Shown: in pieces, positions 18,095-27,338 of the stretch
Position numbering within the stretch: position 1 is the first letter of the stretch
Layout: each line of letters starts with the position of its first letter
Assembly: GCF_963676325.1 (NCBI RefSeq)
Contig: NZ_OY781099.1
Coordinates: 3,906,001 to 3,970,000 of the forward strand
Reading direction: 5' to 3'
DNA: 64,000 bases
From: an uncultured Bacteroides sp.
GTDB taxonomy: Bacteria; Bacteroidota; Bacteroidia; Bacteroidales; Bacteroidaceae
Position numbers and translations under genes: made by a program
The notes under the pieces: model-generated
The model's input: the letters and a program-made list of their open reading frames with translations, nothing else
The model's database searches: none
What the model was told of the DNA's origin: nothing

Positions 18095-18250
18095 ATGAAA
18101 AGAACATTCCAACCCTCTAACAGAAAGAGAAAAAACAAACATGGTTTCCGTGAAAGAATGGCTTCTGCTAATGGTCGTAGAACGTTAGCTTCCCGCCGTG
18201 CTAAAGGTAGAAAGAAATTAACTGTTTCTGACGAATACAACGGAAGATAA
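18095..18250 (+). CDS. rpmH: Large ribosomal subunit protein bL34
   Basis: A 51-codon gene from the ATG at 18095: MKRTFQPSNRKRKNKHGFRE then RMASANGRRTLASRRAKGRK, the near-invariant core of L34, with a short Bacteroidetes-type C-terminal extension (KLTVSDEYNGR). It is very basic as expected for an rRNA-binding protein of the 50S subunit. It has its own promoter and terminator. Confidence 0.98.
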   Translation: MKRTFQPSNRKRKNKHGFRERMASANGRRTLASRRAKGRKKLTVSDEYNGR

Positions 18251-18276
18251 TATCGCTTTTAAATACGAGATTATAC

Positions 18277-18320
18277 AAAGAAGTAAAGGTTTTGCAATAA
18301 GAACCTTTACTTCTTTTGTT
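18277..18320 (+). terminator. Intrinsic terminator of rpmH
   Basis: AAGAAGTAAAGGTT pairs with AACCTTTACTTCTT around a 10-nt loop, followed by TTGTTTTTT. Confidence 0.9.
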
Positions 18321-18369
18321 TTTTATATTATCTTTGAGCCGCAATTGAAAGACAATACAAAATCAGCAT

Positions 18370-19020
18370 ATGACAATAAAAGAATTCTTTTCCTTCAAAG
18401 AGAATAAATACCTATGGTGGAATGTGATAGCAATGATTGTTTTGACCGGTCTGCTTATATTCCTTGTACTGAAAGGTATCGATGTCTATACCCAACATGG
18501 GAAATCCGTGTTAGTTCCCAGCCTAAAAGGGATGAACGAAGAGGAAGCGCAGGTAATGCTAAAAAACCGCGGATTGGATTGTGCTGTGGTAGACTCTGGT
18601 TATGACAAGAACAAACCCTCCGGTTGCATCCTTGAACAAAACCCTTCAGACGGTCAGCATGTAAAGAAAGGCCGCACAATTTATCTCACTATCAATTCTT
18701 TAACAATGCCTATGCAGACCATTCCGGATGTAGCAGACAACAGTTCTGTTCGTCAGGCCACTGCAAAATTAATCTCCGCAGGATTTCTGTTAACGGCCAA
18801 CGAATCTATACCGGGACAGCTCGACTGGGTTTACGGAATTAAGTATAACGGCCGCCAATTAATGCTTGGAGAAAAAGTTCCTACCGGAGCCACACTCACA
18901 TTAGTAGTTGGAAATGGTACTAAAGAAGTGATAAAAGAAGATAGTGTAAGCGTAGAAGGTGATAATTCTGAAACTACCGAACCCGAGGCTGAACCTGCTG
19001 CAGGAGATTCCTGGTTCTAA
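18370..19020 (+). CDS. PASTA domain membrane protein
   Basis: 216 residues. A short cytoplasmic N-terminus (TIKEFFSFKENKYLWWN) is followed by one membrane helix (VIAMIVLTGLLIFLVLKGIDV) and an exported part with two to three PASTA repeats: VLVPSLKGMNEEEAQVMLKNRGL, ILEQNPSDGQHVKKGRTIYLTIN and IPDVADNSSVRQATAKLISAGF. The tail is acidic and low-complexity. PASTA repeats bind peptidoglycan muropeptides, but here there is no kinase or PBP domain. Its stop codon overlaps the rluD start by one base (TAATG), so the two are translationally linked. A -7 like TATCTTTG lies at 18329-18336. Confidence 0.88.
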   Translation: MTIKEFFSFKENKYLWWNVIAMIVLTGLLIFLVLKGIDVYTQHGKSVLVPSLKGMNEEEAQVMLKNRGLDCAVVDSGYDKNKPSGCILEQNPSDGQHVKKGRTIYLTINSLTMPMQTIPDVADNSSVRQATAKLISAGFLLTANESIPGQLDWVYGIKYNGRQLMLGEKVPTGATLTLVVGNGTKEVIKEDSVSVEGDNSETTEPEAEPAAGDSWF

Positions 19021-20111
19021 TGAATAGACAAATGGACGATTTTTCGGAAGAAATAGAAGATATAGATTTAATTGAAGAGGATGAAGTAGAAGCTGAAGCT
19101 ATTCCCGGCGAGCTCTATGAACATTTTCGGGTTATTGTTGATAAAGGTCAGGCCCTTATCCGGGTAGACAAGTACCTGTTTGAACGTATAGTCAATGCTT
19201 CGCGCAACCGCATTCAGCAAGCAGCAGATGCAGGATGCGTAATGGCCAACGGCAGACCGGTGAAAAGCAATTATCGGGTGAAGCCCTTTGATATAATCAC
19301 AGTGATGATGGACAGGCCTCGTTATGAAAACGAGATAGTTCCCGAAGATATCCCAATTAATATTGTGTATGAAGATCAGGATCTGATGGTAGTTAATAAG
19401 CCTGCGGGAATGGTTGTTCATCCCGGTCATGGAAACTATCACGGAACATTGGTAAACGCCATAGCCTGGCACCTCAAAGACAATCCGGAATATGATGCAA
19501 ACGACCCACAAGTGGGATTGGTTCATCGGATTGACAAAGATACCTCTGGCCTCTTATTAGTAGCCAAAACCTCTGATGCAAAAACCAACCTTGGTTTGCA
19601 GTTCTTCAACAAAACTACTAAACGTAAATATAATGCATTGGTATGGGGAACCGTTGAGGAGAACGAAGGACGGATTGAAGGAAACATTGCCCGCAATCCC
19701 AAAGACCGTATGCAAATGGCCTTCTTCACAGACCCCAATATTGGAAAACATGCCGTTACTCATTATCATGTGCTCGAGCGTATAGGATACGTTACCCTTG
19801 TGGAATGCGTTCTTGAGACCGGCCGTACACACCAGATCCGTGTTCACATGAAACACATCGGACATGTTCTTTTCAACGATGCACGATACGGAGGACACGA
19901 TATATTAAAAGGAACTCACTTTAGCAAATATAAACAATTTGTAAACAACTGCTTCGATATTTGTCCACGGCAGGCTTTACATGCCATGACTTTAGGCTTT
20001 GTTCACCCACGTACCGGTGAAGAAATGCTTTTCCAATCGGAATTACCCGAAGACATGACTCTACTGCTAGATAAATGGAGAGGTTATATTTCAAACAGAG
20101 AATTAGAATGA
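19020..20111 (+). CDS. rluD: 23S rRNA pseudouridine synthase RluD-type
   Basis: 363 residues. After an acidic N-terminal tail, an S4 RNA-binding domain (RVDKYLFERIVNASRNRIQQAADAG...VMANGRPVKSNYRV) leads into the RluA-family catalytic domain with the nucleophile Asp in GLVHRIDKDTSGLLLVAKT near residue 170, and ETGRTHQIRVHMKHIGHVLFNDARYGG. RluD modifies helix 69 of 23S rRNA. Start and stop overlap neighbouring genes by 1 and 4 bp, a tight operon: PASTA-rluD-ddl-acyltransferase-lipoprotein. This order is common in Bacteroides. Confidence 0.95.
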   Translation: MNRQMDDFSEEIEDIDLIEEDEVEAEAIPGELYEHFRVIVDKGQALIRVDKYLFERIVNASRNRIQQAADAGCVMANGRPVKSNYRVKPFDIITVMMDRPRYENEIVPEDIPINIVYEDQDLMVVNKPAGMVVHPGHGNYHGTLVNAIAWHLKDNPEYDANDPQVGLVHRIDKDTSGLLLVAKTSDAKTNLGLQFFNKTTKRKYNALVWGTVEENEGRIEGNIARNPKDRMQMAFFTDPNIGKHAVTHYHVLERIGYVTLVECVLETGRTHQIRVHMKHIGHVLFNDARYGGHDILKGTHFSKYKQFVNNCFDICPRQALHAMTLGFVHPRTGEEMLFQSELPEDMTLLLDKWRGYISNRELE

Positions 20112-21082
20112 AACGTACTATTGCCATAGTAGCCGGAGGAGATTCTTCAGAACTCCCCGTTTCCCTTCGCAGTGCCCAGGGAATTTATTCCTTTATTGAT
20201 AAGGAAAAGTATAATCTGTATATTGTTGAAATGCAAGGGCTTCGCTGGGAAGTTCAACTTCCCGACGGAAATAAAACTACAATAGACCGCAATGACTTCA
20301 GCTTTATGATGAATGGCGAGAAAATCAAGTTTGATTTTGCCTACATCACCATCCACGGAACTCCGGGAGAAGACGGAAAGCTACAGGGCTATTTTGATTT
20401 ACTTCAGGTTCCTTATTCATGTTGCAACGTACTTGCAGCAGCAATTACTTTCAATAAATTCTCCTGCAACCAGTACCTCAAAGGTTTTGGTGTGAGAATC
20501 TCAGAATCAGTAATGCTAAGAAAAGGACAAGCTATCACTGACGAAGCCGTAGTTGAGAAAATTGGTTTGCCATGTTTCATCAAGCCTAACCTTGGCGGTT
20601 CAAGCTTTGGTGTTACAAAAGTAAAAGCCAAAGAACAGATTCAGCCGGCCATAGAGAAAGCATTTGATGAAGCTCAGGAAGTAATTATCGAAGCATTTAT
20701 GGAAGGAACCGAAATTACCTGCGGTTGTTACAAAACAAAAAGCAAGGAAGTAGTGTTTCCTATTACAGAGGTAGTTACCAGCAATGAATTCTTTGATTAC
20801 GATGCCAAATACAACGGCCAGGTTGAAGAAATTACCCCAGCCCGTTTATCAGAAGATCTGGCCCACAGAGTGCAGACATTAACATCTGCAATCTACGATA
20901 TTCTGGGATGCCAGGGCATTATACGTATTGATTACATTATCACAAAAGGTGATAAGATTAATCTGCTGGAAATCAATACTACTCCGGGAATGACAGCTAC
21001 CAGCTTTATACCTCAGCAGGTAAAAGCAGCAGGGCTCGACATTAAAGATGTTATGACAGATATTATTGAGAATAAGTTTTAA
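20108..21082 (+). CDS. ddl: D-alanine--D-alanine ligase
   Basis: 324 residues from the ATG at 20108, which overlaps the rluD stop (ATGA). An earlier in-frame ATG inside rluD is unlikely. ATP-grasp ligase: KRTIAIVAGGDSSELPVSLRSA, ITIHGTPGEDGKLQGYFDLL, PCFIKPNLGGSSFGVTKV, YDAKYNGQVEEITPA and IDYIITKGDKINLLEINTTPGMTATS. It joins two D-Ala for peptidoglycan precursor synthesis in the cytoplasm. All nucleotide and metal-binding blocks are visible. Confidence 0.96.
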   Translation: MKRTIAIVAGGDSSELPVSLRSAQGIYSFIDKEKYNLYIVEMQGLRWEVQLPDGNKTTIDRNDFSFMMNGEKIKFDFAYITIHGTPGEDGKLQGYFDLLQVPYSCCNVLAAAITFNKFSCNQYLKGFGVRISESVMLRKGQAITDEAVVEKIGLPCFIKPNLGGSSFGVTKVKAKEQIQPAIEKAFDEAQEVIIEAFMEGTEITCGCYKTKSKEVVFPITEVVTSNEFFDYDAKYNGQVEEITPARLSEDLAHRVQTLTSAIYDILGCQGIIRIDYIITKGDKINLLEINTTPGMTATSFIPQQVKAAGLDIKDVMTDIIENKF

Positions 21083-21086
21083 GAAT

Positions 21087-22235
21087 ATGGAAATCACTAC
21101 TGAGTTTGACGAGATTCGTCCATACAATAACGAAGAGCTACCTCAAATATATGAGGAGCTGATTGCTGACCCGGCTTTTCAGAATGCGATAGCTTATGCT
21201 ATACCCGGTGTTCCATTCGAAGCTGTAGCACAGAAAATGCGCAGCTGCAAAACGTCTTTGGAATTTCAGAAAGCATTTTCCGCTGAATTCTTATGGGGGA
21301 TTGCAAGGAAGCACACTAACGGACTGACCTTTGACAATTCGGCCCTGACCAATCAGGAGCTATCCTATACATACATTTCCAACCATCGGGATATCATTCT
21401 CGATTCCGGATTCCTTTCCATATTACTATTAGGTGTTGGCAAAGAAACCGTAGAAATAGCCATAGGAGACAACCTCCTTATTTATCCATGGATCAAGAAG
21501 CTGGTCAGAGTAAATAAGTCGTTCATTGTGCAACGCGGACTAAGTATGAGACAGATGCTCGAATCATCTGCCCGCATGTCACGTTACATGCATTATGCCA
21601 TTGCCGAGAAAGGGCAATCTGTCTGGATTGCTCAGCGTGAAGGACGCGCCAAGGATTCAAACGACCGTACTCAGGACAGTGTTTTAAAGATGCTTGCTAT
21701 GGGCGGCGAAGGAGATATTGTGGAACGTTTGCTTCCGCTCAACCTTGCTCCGCTTTCCATCTCTTATGAATACGATCCCTGCGATTACCTGAAAGCGAAA
21801 GAGTTCCAATTGAAAAGAGACATTGAGGGGTACAAGAAGAGTACTCAGGATGATCTGAAGAACATGGAAACCGGACTTTTCGGATTCAAAGGACTAGTTC
21901 ATTTACAGGCAGCAGCGTGTCTGAACGATAAACTGATTGAAATAGACCGCGCAGTGCCTAAATGCGAGCTTTTCGCCAAAATATCGGCAATGATTGACAA
22001 GGAGATACATCGCAACTATAAGATCTATCCGGGGAATTACATTGCACACGATTTAGCAGCCGGAAAGAAACAGTTTGCCGACCATTATACAACCGAAGAC
22101 GAGAAACGCTTCGAGGAATATATCGCCGCACAGATTGAAAAAATAGACTTACCGGAAAAAGATGTTGCTTTCCTGAGAGAGAAGTTGCTTACTATGTATG
22201 CAAATCCGTTAAGCAATTATCTGGCAGCACTTTAA
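21087..22235 (+). CDS. PlsC-like acyltransferase domain protein
   Basis: 382 residues from the ATG at 21087, four bases after ddl. The acyltransferase motif is SNHRDIILDSGFLS near residue 110, with YPWIKKLVRVNKSFIVQRG and later GQSVWIAQREGRAKDSNDRTQDSVLKM, resembling the EGxR block of glycerol-3-phosphate/lysophosphatidate acyltransferases. No clear signal peptide; probably a peripheral inner membrane enzyme acylating a glycerolipid. The HRDIILD spacing is one residue longer than the standard H(x4)D box, so the exact acceptor is uncertain. It is translationally coupled to the next gene by a 1-bp overlap. Confidence 0.83.
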   Translation: MEITTEFDEIRPYNNEELPQIYEELIADPAFQNAIAYAIPGVPFEAVAQKMRSCKTSLEFQKAFSAEFLWGIARKHTNGLTFDNSALTNQELSYTYISNHRDIILDSGFLSILLLGVGKETVEIAIGDNLLIYPWIKKLVRVNKSFIVQRGLSMRQMLESSARMSRYMHYAIAEKGQSVWIAQREGRAKDSNDRTQDSVLKMLAMGGEGDIVERLLPLNLAPLSISYEYDPCDYLKAKEFQLKRDIEGYKKSTQDDLKNMETGLFGFKGLVHLQAAACLNDKLIEIDRAVPKCELFAKISAMIDKEIHRNYKIYPGNYIAHDLAAGKKQFADHYTTEDEKRFEEYIAAQIEKIDLPEKDVAFLREKLLTMYANPLSNYLAAL

Positions 22236-22906
22236 TGAAACTAAAGAATATATATTTATTCCTGATCTTCCTCTTCTTACTATCGTGTAAAGGAGAGGAA
22301 GATTCATATATATATCCTTCTGTAAAATTAGAGTTTATGTCGGCACAGACCGATAACTCCGGCAAAATCATCTCATTAAAGACGGACAAAGACAGCACCT
22401 ATCAGGTTGAGAACGACCGTACAAACAGCAAGCTGGATGCCAATATTCTGCAACGCATTGTGTGCTATTACTCCACCTTGAGCAAGGCAACCGCCACAGA
22501 GAATGCCACTGCGGAAATCTATTCACTCATTAAAACGGTATCTCCCACCCCTGGCAGGTTAGCCAGCGGAGCTGTGATGAAGACCGATCCTGTGGGCATT
22601 CAAAGCATTTGGCTCAGCGGCGATTATATCAACCTCACATTGCAGATTAAACTGCAAAGCCAGGCACATTTATTCCACTTTATTGAAAACGAGGTTACTC
22701 AGAGCAATGGAGTACCTTCCATCCACCTCACCCTCTATCATGACAAGAACGGAGACGTAGAAGCTTACACCAAGGTTGCATACCTATCTGTTCCGCTAGC
22801 CAAGTACATTCAGCAATATCCCAACGGGTTCACTGTCTCTTTTTCTATTAATACTTTCACGGAAGGGGTAAAGGCGTATAGCTTTACTTATGTTCCTAAA
22901 TTTTGA
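22235..22906 (+). CDS. NigD-like lipoprotein
   Basis: 223 residues with a lipoprotein signal (IYLFLIFLFLLSC, Cys in the lipobox), then a beta-rich two-part domain like Bacteroides NigD-type proteins: an N-terminal OB-like part (YPSVKLEFMSAQTDNSGKIISLKTDKD) and a C-terminal part with GIQSIWLSGDYINLTLQIK and HLTLYHDKNGDVEAYTKVAYLSVPL. NigD proteins were named from a bacteriocin region but most members have no proven function. It is last in the rluD-ddl operon, 87 bp before the CRISPR array. Confidence 0.75.
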   Translation: MKLKNIYLFLIFLFLLSCKGEEDSYIYPSVKLEFMSAQTDNSGKIISLKTDKDSTYQVENDRTNSKLDANILQRIVCYYSTLSKATATENATAEIYSLIKTVSPTPGRLASGAVMKTDPVGIQSIWLSGDYINLTLQIKLQSQAHLFHFIENEVTQSNGVPSIHLTLYHDKNGDVEAYTKVAYLSVPLAKYIQQYPNGFTVSFSINTFTEGVKAYSFTYVPKF

Positions 22907-22993
22907 GTGTAATGTTATAGTGGAGTTATCCGCTCGTTTACATACATATTTCAACAAACAACAAAAGAAATATAAAAAGAGTGGGATATTACT

Positions 22994-23039
22994 ATTGAAG
23001 ATTGTTCTCAAAATTATATCTTTGCACATGAGCAACAAC
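22994..23039 (+). repeat. Degenerate 5'-terminal CRISPR repeat
   Basis: In register with the array (30-bp spacer to the next repeat). It is 46 bp with several substitutions and one deletion, but the TTG (22995-22997), 19-bp spacing and TATCTTTG (23017-23024) are intact. Confidence 0.85.
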
Positions 23040-23069
23040 AAGCTAGCTAGATAAACAAAATCAAGCATT

Positions 23070-23116
23070 GTTGTGAATTGCTTTCAAAATTGTATTTTTG
23101 CTTTATAAGCAACAAC
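23070..23116 (+). repeat. Variant CRISPR repeat
   Basis: 47 bp with three substitutions relative to the consensus. The -7 box becomes TATTTTTG, which still fits TAnnTTTG; TTG and its spacing are unchanged. Confidence 0.95.
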
Positions 23117-25954
23117 TTTTATACGGCTAAGCACTTTCCTGTTTTAGTTGTGAATTGCTTTCGAAATTGTATCTTTGCTTGATAAGCAACAACACAGGTA
23201 ACCATCTCCATTTTGAAGTTCGTGTTGTGAATTGCTTTCGAAATTGTATCTTTGCTTGATAAGCAACAACTCTCGCTTAATATATGCGTAACCGTTACCC
23301 GTTGTGAATTGCTTTCGAAATTGTATCTTTGCTTGATAAGCAACAACTGAAAATAATTTGAATAACGCATTGCAATGTTGTGAATTGCTTTCGAAATTGT
23401 ATCTTTGCTTGATAAGCAACAACCAGTTTTCCCGTTAGAGTATATGCGTTTTTGTTGTGAATTGCTTTCGAAATTGTATCTTTGCTTGATAAGCAACAAC
23501 TAAGACCTAGATACGAGTTTAGCGTAGTTGTTGTGAATTGCTTTCGAAATTGTATCTTTGCTTGATAAGCAACAACTTTTTCCGGTATTAAAGCCTGTTA
23601 TATCTTGTTGTGAATTGCTTTCGAAATTGTATCTTTGCTTGATAAGCAACAACGTGCCAATTCCAACAAAGGTCAGCCAGTTAGTTGTGAATTGCTTTCG
23701 AAATTGTATCTTTGCTTGATAAGCAACAACATCATAAGCCATAGAAGCACGCAATTGAGAGTTGTGAATTGCTTTCGAAATTGTATCTTTGCTTGATAAG
23801 CAACAACTGCTTTTTCTACAAGTACGTTCTTTCCATCGTTGTGAATTGCTTTCGAAATTGTATCTTTGCTTGATAAGCAACAACATAATACCAGACATAA
23901 CATTAGCCCCTGCGTTGTGAATTGCTTTCGAAATTGTATCTTTGCTTGATAAGCAACAACCATATTACGATTTAATACAGCATCAAATCGTTGTGAATTG
24001 CTTTCGAAATTGTATCTTTGCTTGATAAGCAACAACGCTGAGTCGAGAGAGTTGATTAATACCAGGGTTGTGAATTGCTTTCGAAATTGTATCTTTGCTT
24101 GATAAGCAACAACAAGATAAAAATTAACAGTAATGCAACAATGTTGTGAATTGCTTTCGAAATTGTATCTTTGCTTGATAAGCAACAACCTTTGGTAGCT
24201 ACCCCATTTCATCTCTTCTGTTGTGAATTGCTTTCGAAATTGTATCTTTGCTTGATAAGCAACAACGATTAATCGTTTTTAAGTGTTATTTCACCTGTTG
24301 TGAATTGCTTTCGAAATTGTATCTTTGCTTGATAAGCAACAACCTTAAATGCATGGGAAGATGAAGCCGACATGTTGTGAATTGCTTTCGAAATTGTATC
24401 TTTGCTTGATAAGCAACAACGACATAATTATATGTTGATCCATCGTAGCGTTGTGAATTGCTTTCGAAATTGTATCTTTGCTTGATAAGCAACAACTTAG
24501 TCCTATAATTTACACCTGTTACCTCAGTTGTGAATTGCTTTCGAAATTGTATCTTTGCTTGATAAGCAACAACATAGATAAGACTTGTGGCAAGGGCGTA
24601 TGGGTTGTGAATTGCTTTCGAAATTGTATCTTTGCTTGATAAGCAACAACAATATCAAGATTAGAATATCCAGAATCTTGTTGTGAATTGCTTTCGAAAT
24701 TGTATCTTTGCTTGATAAGCAACAACCCTGGCTAAATGAAGCCATCTGATAAGACGGTTGTGAATTGCTTTCGAAATTGTATCTTTGCTTGATAAGCAAC
24801 AACTTTCACCATTTTTAAGCGCTTATGAATACCGTTGTGAATTGCTTTCGAAATTGTATCTTTGCTTGATAAGCAACAACTATATCATAATGATTCTGAT
24901 CGTACTCTCGTTGTGAATTGCTTTCGAAATTGTATCTTTGCTTGATAAGCAACAACACAGCAGCTAAGGCCTCTGAGGATAACGCGTTGTGAATTGCTTT
25001 CGAAATTGTATCTTTGCTTGATAAGCAACAACTAAAGGTATCGGTAACGTTGCTAAGTTCAGTTGTGAATTGCTTTCGAAATTGTATCTTTGCTTGATAA
25101 GCAACAACCGCAATACCTACACATGCAATCGCCATCACGTTGTGAATTGCTTTCGAAATTGTATCTTTGCTTGATAAGCAACAACCATCTCTTCCGGTAA
25201 CTGATACAGCAGATGGTTGTGAATTGCTTTCGAAATTGTATCTTTGCTTGATAAGCAACAACCTATTCGAGAATATAACCGCTCCAACGCTCGTTGTGAA
25301 TTGCTTTCGAAATTGTATCTTTGCTTGATAAGCAACAACAGTCGCTTGGCGTACCATCTCCTGCCGATAGTTGTGAATTGCTTTCGAAATTGTATCTTTG
25401 CTTGATAAGCAACAACAATAGAGGATTAGTAACAACAGGACTCACAGTTGTGAATTGCTTTCGAAATTGTATCTTTGCTTGATAAGCAACAACTTGTTTT
25501 GATTATGCATGCGCAGAAAATAAGTTGTGAATTGCTTTCGAAATTGTATCTTTGCTTGATAAGCAACAACTTAGATGCAATGGTTACATCTGGTCTTATC
25601 GTTGTGAATTGCTTTCGAAATTGTATCTTTGCTTGATAAGCAACAACAATGGCGAACTAATTGATTACAAACTAATTGTTGTGAATTGCTTTCGAAATTG
25701 TATCTTTGCTTGATAAGCAACAACCTTGTTGCTGTGGTTAAAGAAGAATCCCTTGTTGTGAATTGCTTTCGAAATTGTATCTTTGCTTGATAAGCAACAA
25801 CGAAGAATCTGCTGAGTATGAAGAATCTGCTGTTGTGAATTGCTTTCGAAATTGTATCTTTGCTTGATAAGCAACAACACGCTGAATCGCATTGACAAGA
25901 ATGTTACGTTGTGAATTGCTTTCGAAATTGTATCTTTGCTTGATAAGCAACAAC

Positions 25955-26023
25955 AGACCCTCAGCATTTATCTGATAATTAGATAAATACAAAGAATTTT
26001 AGAAATAAAAAAATGAGGGCTCT
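25955..26023. promoter_or_regulatory. Candidate adaptation-end flank (leader) of the CRISPR array
   Basis: A/T-rich 69 bp next to the last perfect repeat on the cas side. It contains an inner inverted repeat ATTTATCT/AGATAAAT (25966-25988) nested in an outer CCCTCA/TGAGGG pair (25958-25963 and 26014-26019). As the repeats decay at the other end, this side is the likely spacer-integration end. Leader function is inference. Confidence 0.5.
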
Positions 26024-26063
26024 GAAAAAGAAAGTCCTGCCATAAGGTAGGATTTTCTTTTTC
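26024..26063. terminator. Bidirectional terminator between array and cas2
   Basis: GAAAAAGAAAGTCCTGCC and GGTAGGATTTTCTTTTTC pair over 18 positions (two G-T pairs) around ATAA. It serves the plus-strand array and the minus-strand cas operon; the cas2 stop codon touches its edge. Confidence 0.85.
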
Positions 26064-26394
26064 AAAATAGTTCTAATTGCTGATATGGGGTTGTAACTTT
26101 CTCTTCTTTCTTACCATAGAAAAGTTCAATATCACCAAATTGTTTGTCAGTGATACATAAAATTCCGATTTGTCCTTTCTCGGGGAGAATATTTTTTATG
26201 CGCTTTACATGAACATCAGCATTCTCGCGACTTGCACAATGGCGAACATAGATAGAAAATTGGAACATAGTGAAGCCATCCGCCATCAAACGTTTCCGAA
26301 AGTCAGTATAAACTTTGCGATCTTTCTTTGTCTCTGTCGGTAAGTCGAAAAATACAAGTATCCACATAACTCTATATTCACTAAACCGTTCCAC
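26062..26394 (-). CDS. cas2: CRISPR-associated endonuclease Cas2
   Basis: 110 residues with the ferredoxin-like Cas2 start VMWILVFFDLPTETKKDRKVY, where Asp17 is the conserved metal ligand, then FRKRLMADGFTMFQFSIYVRHC and GQIGILCITDKQFGDIELFYG. Cas2 dimers bridge two Cas1 dimers in the spacer-integration complex. It is the last cas gene, 11 bp after cas1, with its stop in the bidirectional terminator before the array. The N-terminal MERFSEY extension is normal for II-C homologues. Confidence 0.97.
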   Translation of the reverse strand: MERFSEYRVMWILVFFDLPTETKKDRKVYTDFRKRLMADGFTMFQFSIYVRHCASRENADVHVKRIKNILPEKGQIGILCITDKQFGDIELFYGKKEEKVTTPYQQLELF

Positions 26395-26405
26395 GACATA
26401 TTTAT

Positions 26406-27338
26406 TTAAGGGAACTCCGGATAAGCTATCTTTCTAAGTTCACCACTGAAACATTTATATAAGGAAGCTGTTGTTTGTCCTACGGCTACCATCAATGGGC
26501 TTCTTTTTCCTAATATAACTACATCAATAACAGGAATGCCAAGGAGTTGTGCTTTTAGTTCTTTTGTTAATTGCTCTATTGGTACTCCACTATCTACAAT
26601 CTCTGCAACCAACATATCTACAAAAGGTCTGTAGGGCTCCATTATATCATCAGCTAAGCAATATGCATTATATTTGTTGTGATGGTGAATCCCAAATGTA
26701 GGAAGCAAGCCACTAGCCACCAATGCACGTGCCACAACAGCCCGAAGAATTGCATACCCATAATTCAATAAATTATTAGGTGCAACTCCTTCTCGCCAAC
26801 GAGTAAACTCAGGAATGGAAGGAAACATTCCTGCCCAATAATAGGCTGCAGCCCTGGCTTCATAATTATCCGGATCTCCACTTTTCACATCATTTGCCCA
26901 AACAAGCATATTCTTAACCACTACATTACGCTTTTTATGCAATACATGAGCCTGATTCTCTATTTTCACCTGAATAGTTTGTTGCCATAATTGTTTCTTT
27001 AAAGGTTGTGACGCATTAATCTGATCATTAAATCGTTCGCTTTGCACAGTGTTTCCGCAAAGTGGAAGCATTAATCCGATTGGCATTCTGCTACTATCAC
27101 AAGTAATTAAGGCACTATTATTTTCCAGCAGCTTTGCTATCACACCATGTGTAACAGTTATCTGCTGGTTATCAAAAAGAATCATTCCAATATCTTCAAT
27201 TGGAATTGTTGTTACTGCCGACCGTTTAAATTCTGTATCTAGAGAACTTTTTTCAACTTCCGGCAGCTTTATTACCAGCTGCTCATTGTTTAAGCTCAAG
27301 TACACTGGGTTGCCAAAGTATAATGTTTTCTTTATCAT
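26406..27338 (-). CDS. cas1: CRISPR-associated integrase Cas1 (type II)
   Basis: 310 residues. The beta-rich N-terminal domain begins MIKKTLYFGNPVYLSLNNEQL; the helical catalytic domain has Glu160 (DNYEARAAAYYW), the histidine cluster at 218-220 (GIHHHNKYN) and acidic residues in LADDIMEPYRP (about 230-234). Cas1 cuts and joins new spacers at the array end. Its ATG lies inside the 3' end of cas9, giving a 56-bp overlap in another frame; the N-terminus matches the family, so the overlap looks genuine. Confidence 0.97.
   Translation of the reverse strand: MIKKTLYFGNPVYLSLNNEQLVIKLPEVEKSSLDTEFKRSAVTTIPIEDIGMILFDNQQITVTHGVIAKLLENNSALITCDSSRMPIGLMLPLCGNTVQSERFNDQINASQPLKKQLWQQTIQVKIENQAHVLHKKRNVVVKNMLVWANDVKSGDPDNYEARAAAYYWAGMFPSIPEFTRWREGVAPNNLLNYGYAILRAVVARALVASGLLPTFGIHHHNKYNAYCLADDIMEPYRPFVDMLVAEIVDSGVPIEQLTKELKAQLLGIPVIDVVILGKRSPLMVAVGQTTASLYKCFSGELRKIAYPEFP

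Larger units (their letters stand above)
22994..25954 (+). CRISPR. Type II-C CRISPR array, 39 repeats and 38 spacers
   Basis: Thirty-seven identical 47-bp repeats (first at 23147, last 25908-25954) begin GTTGTGAATTGCTTTCG and end TTGATAAGCAACAAC. A variant repeat lies at 23070-23116 and a degenerate one at 22994-23039. Spacers are 29-30 bp, all different. The plus strand is the crRNA sense: the first 24 bases of the repeat pair with the tracrRNA anti-repeat at 31968-31990. Each repeat contains TTG at repeat positions 2-4 and TATCTTTG at 24-31, a full host promoter with 19-bp spacing, so each crRNA can start from the preceding repeat. By eye, no spacer obviously matches the adjoining prophage. 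Confidence 0.99.

Noticed and set aside
18329..18336. TATCTTTG before the PASTA gene as a full promoter
   Set aside because: No TTG at the required 19-21 bp; kept only as a possible -7 box in the gene entry.
23119..25992. Minus-strand ORFs of 60-206 codons with recurrent LLLIKQRYNFESNSQ, CCLSSKDTISKAIHN and VAYQAKIQFRKQFTT segments
   Set aside because: These are readings of the 47-bp CRISPR repeat in three frames, not genes.
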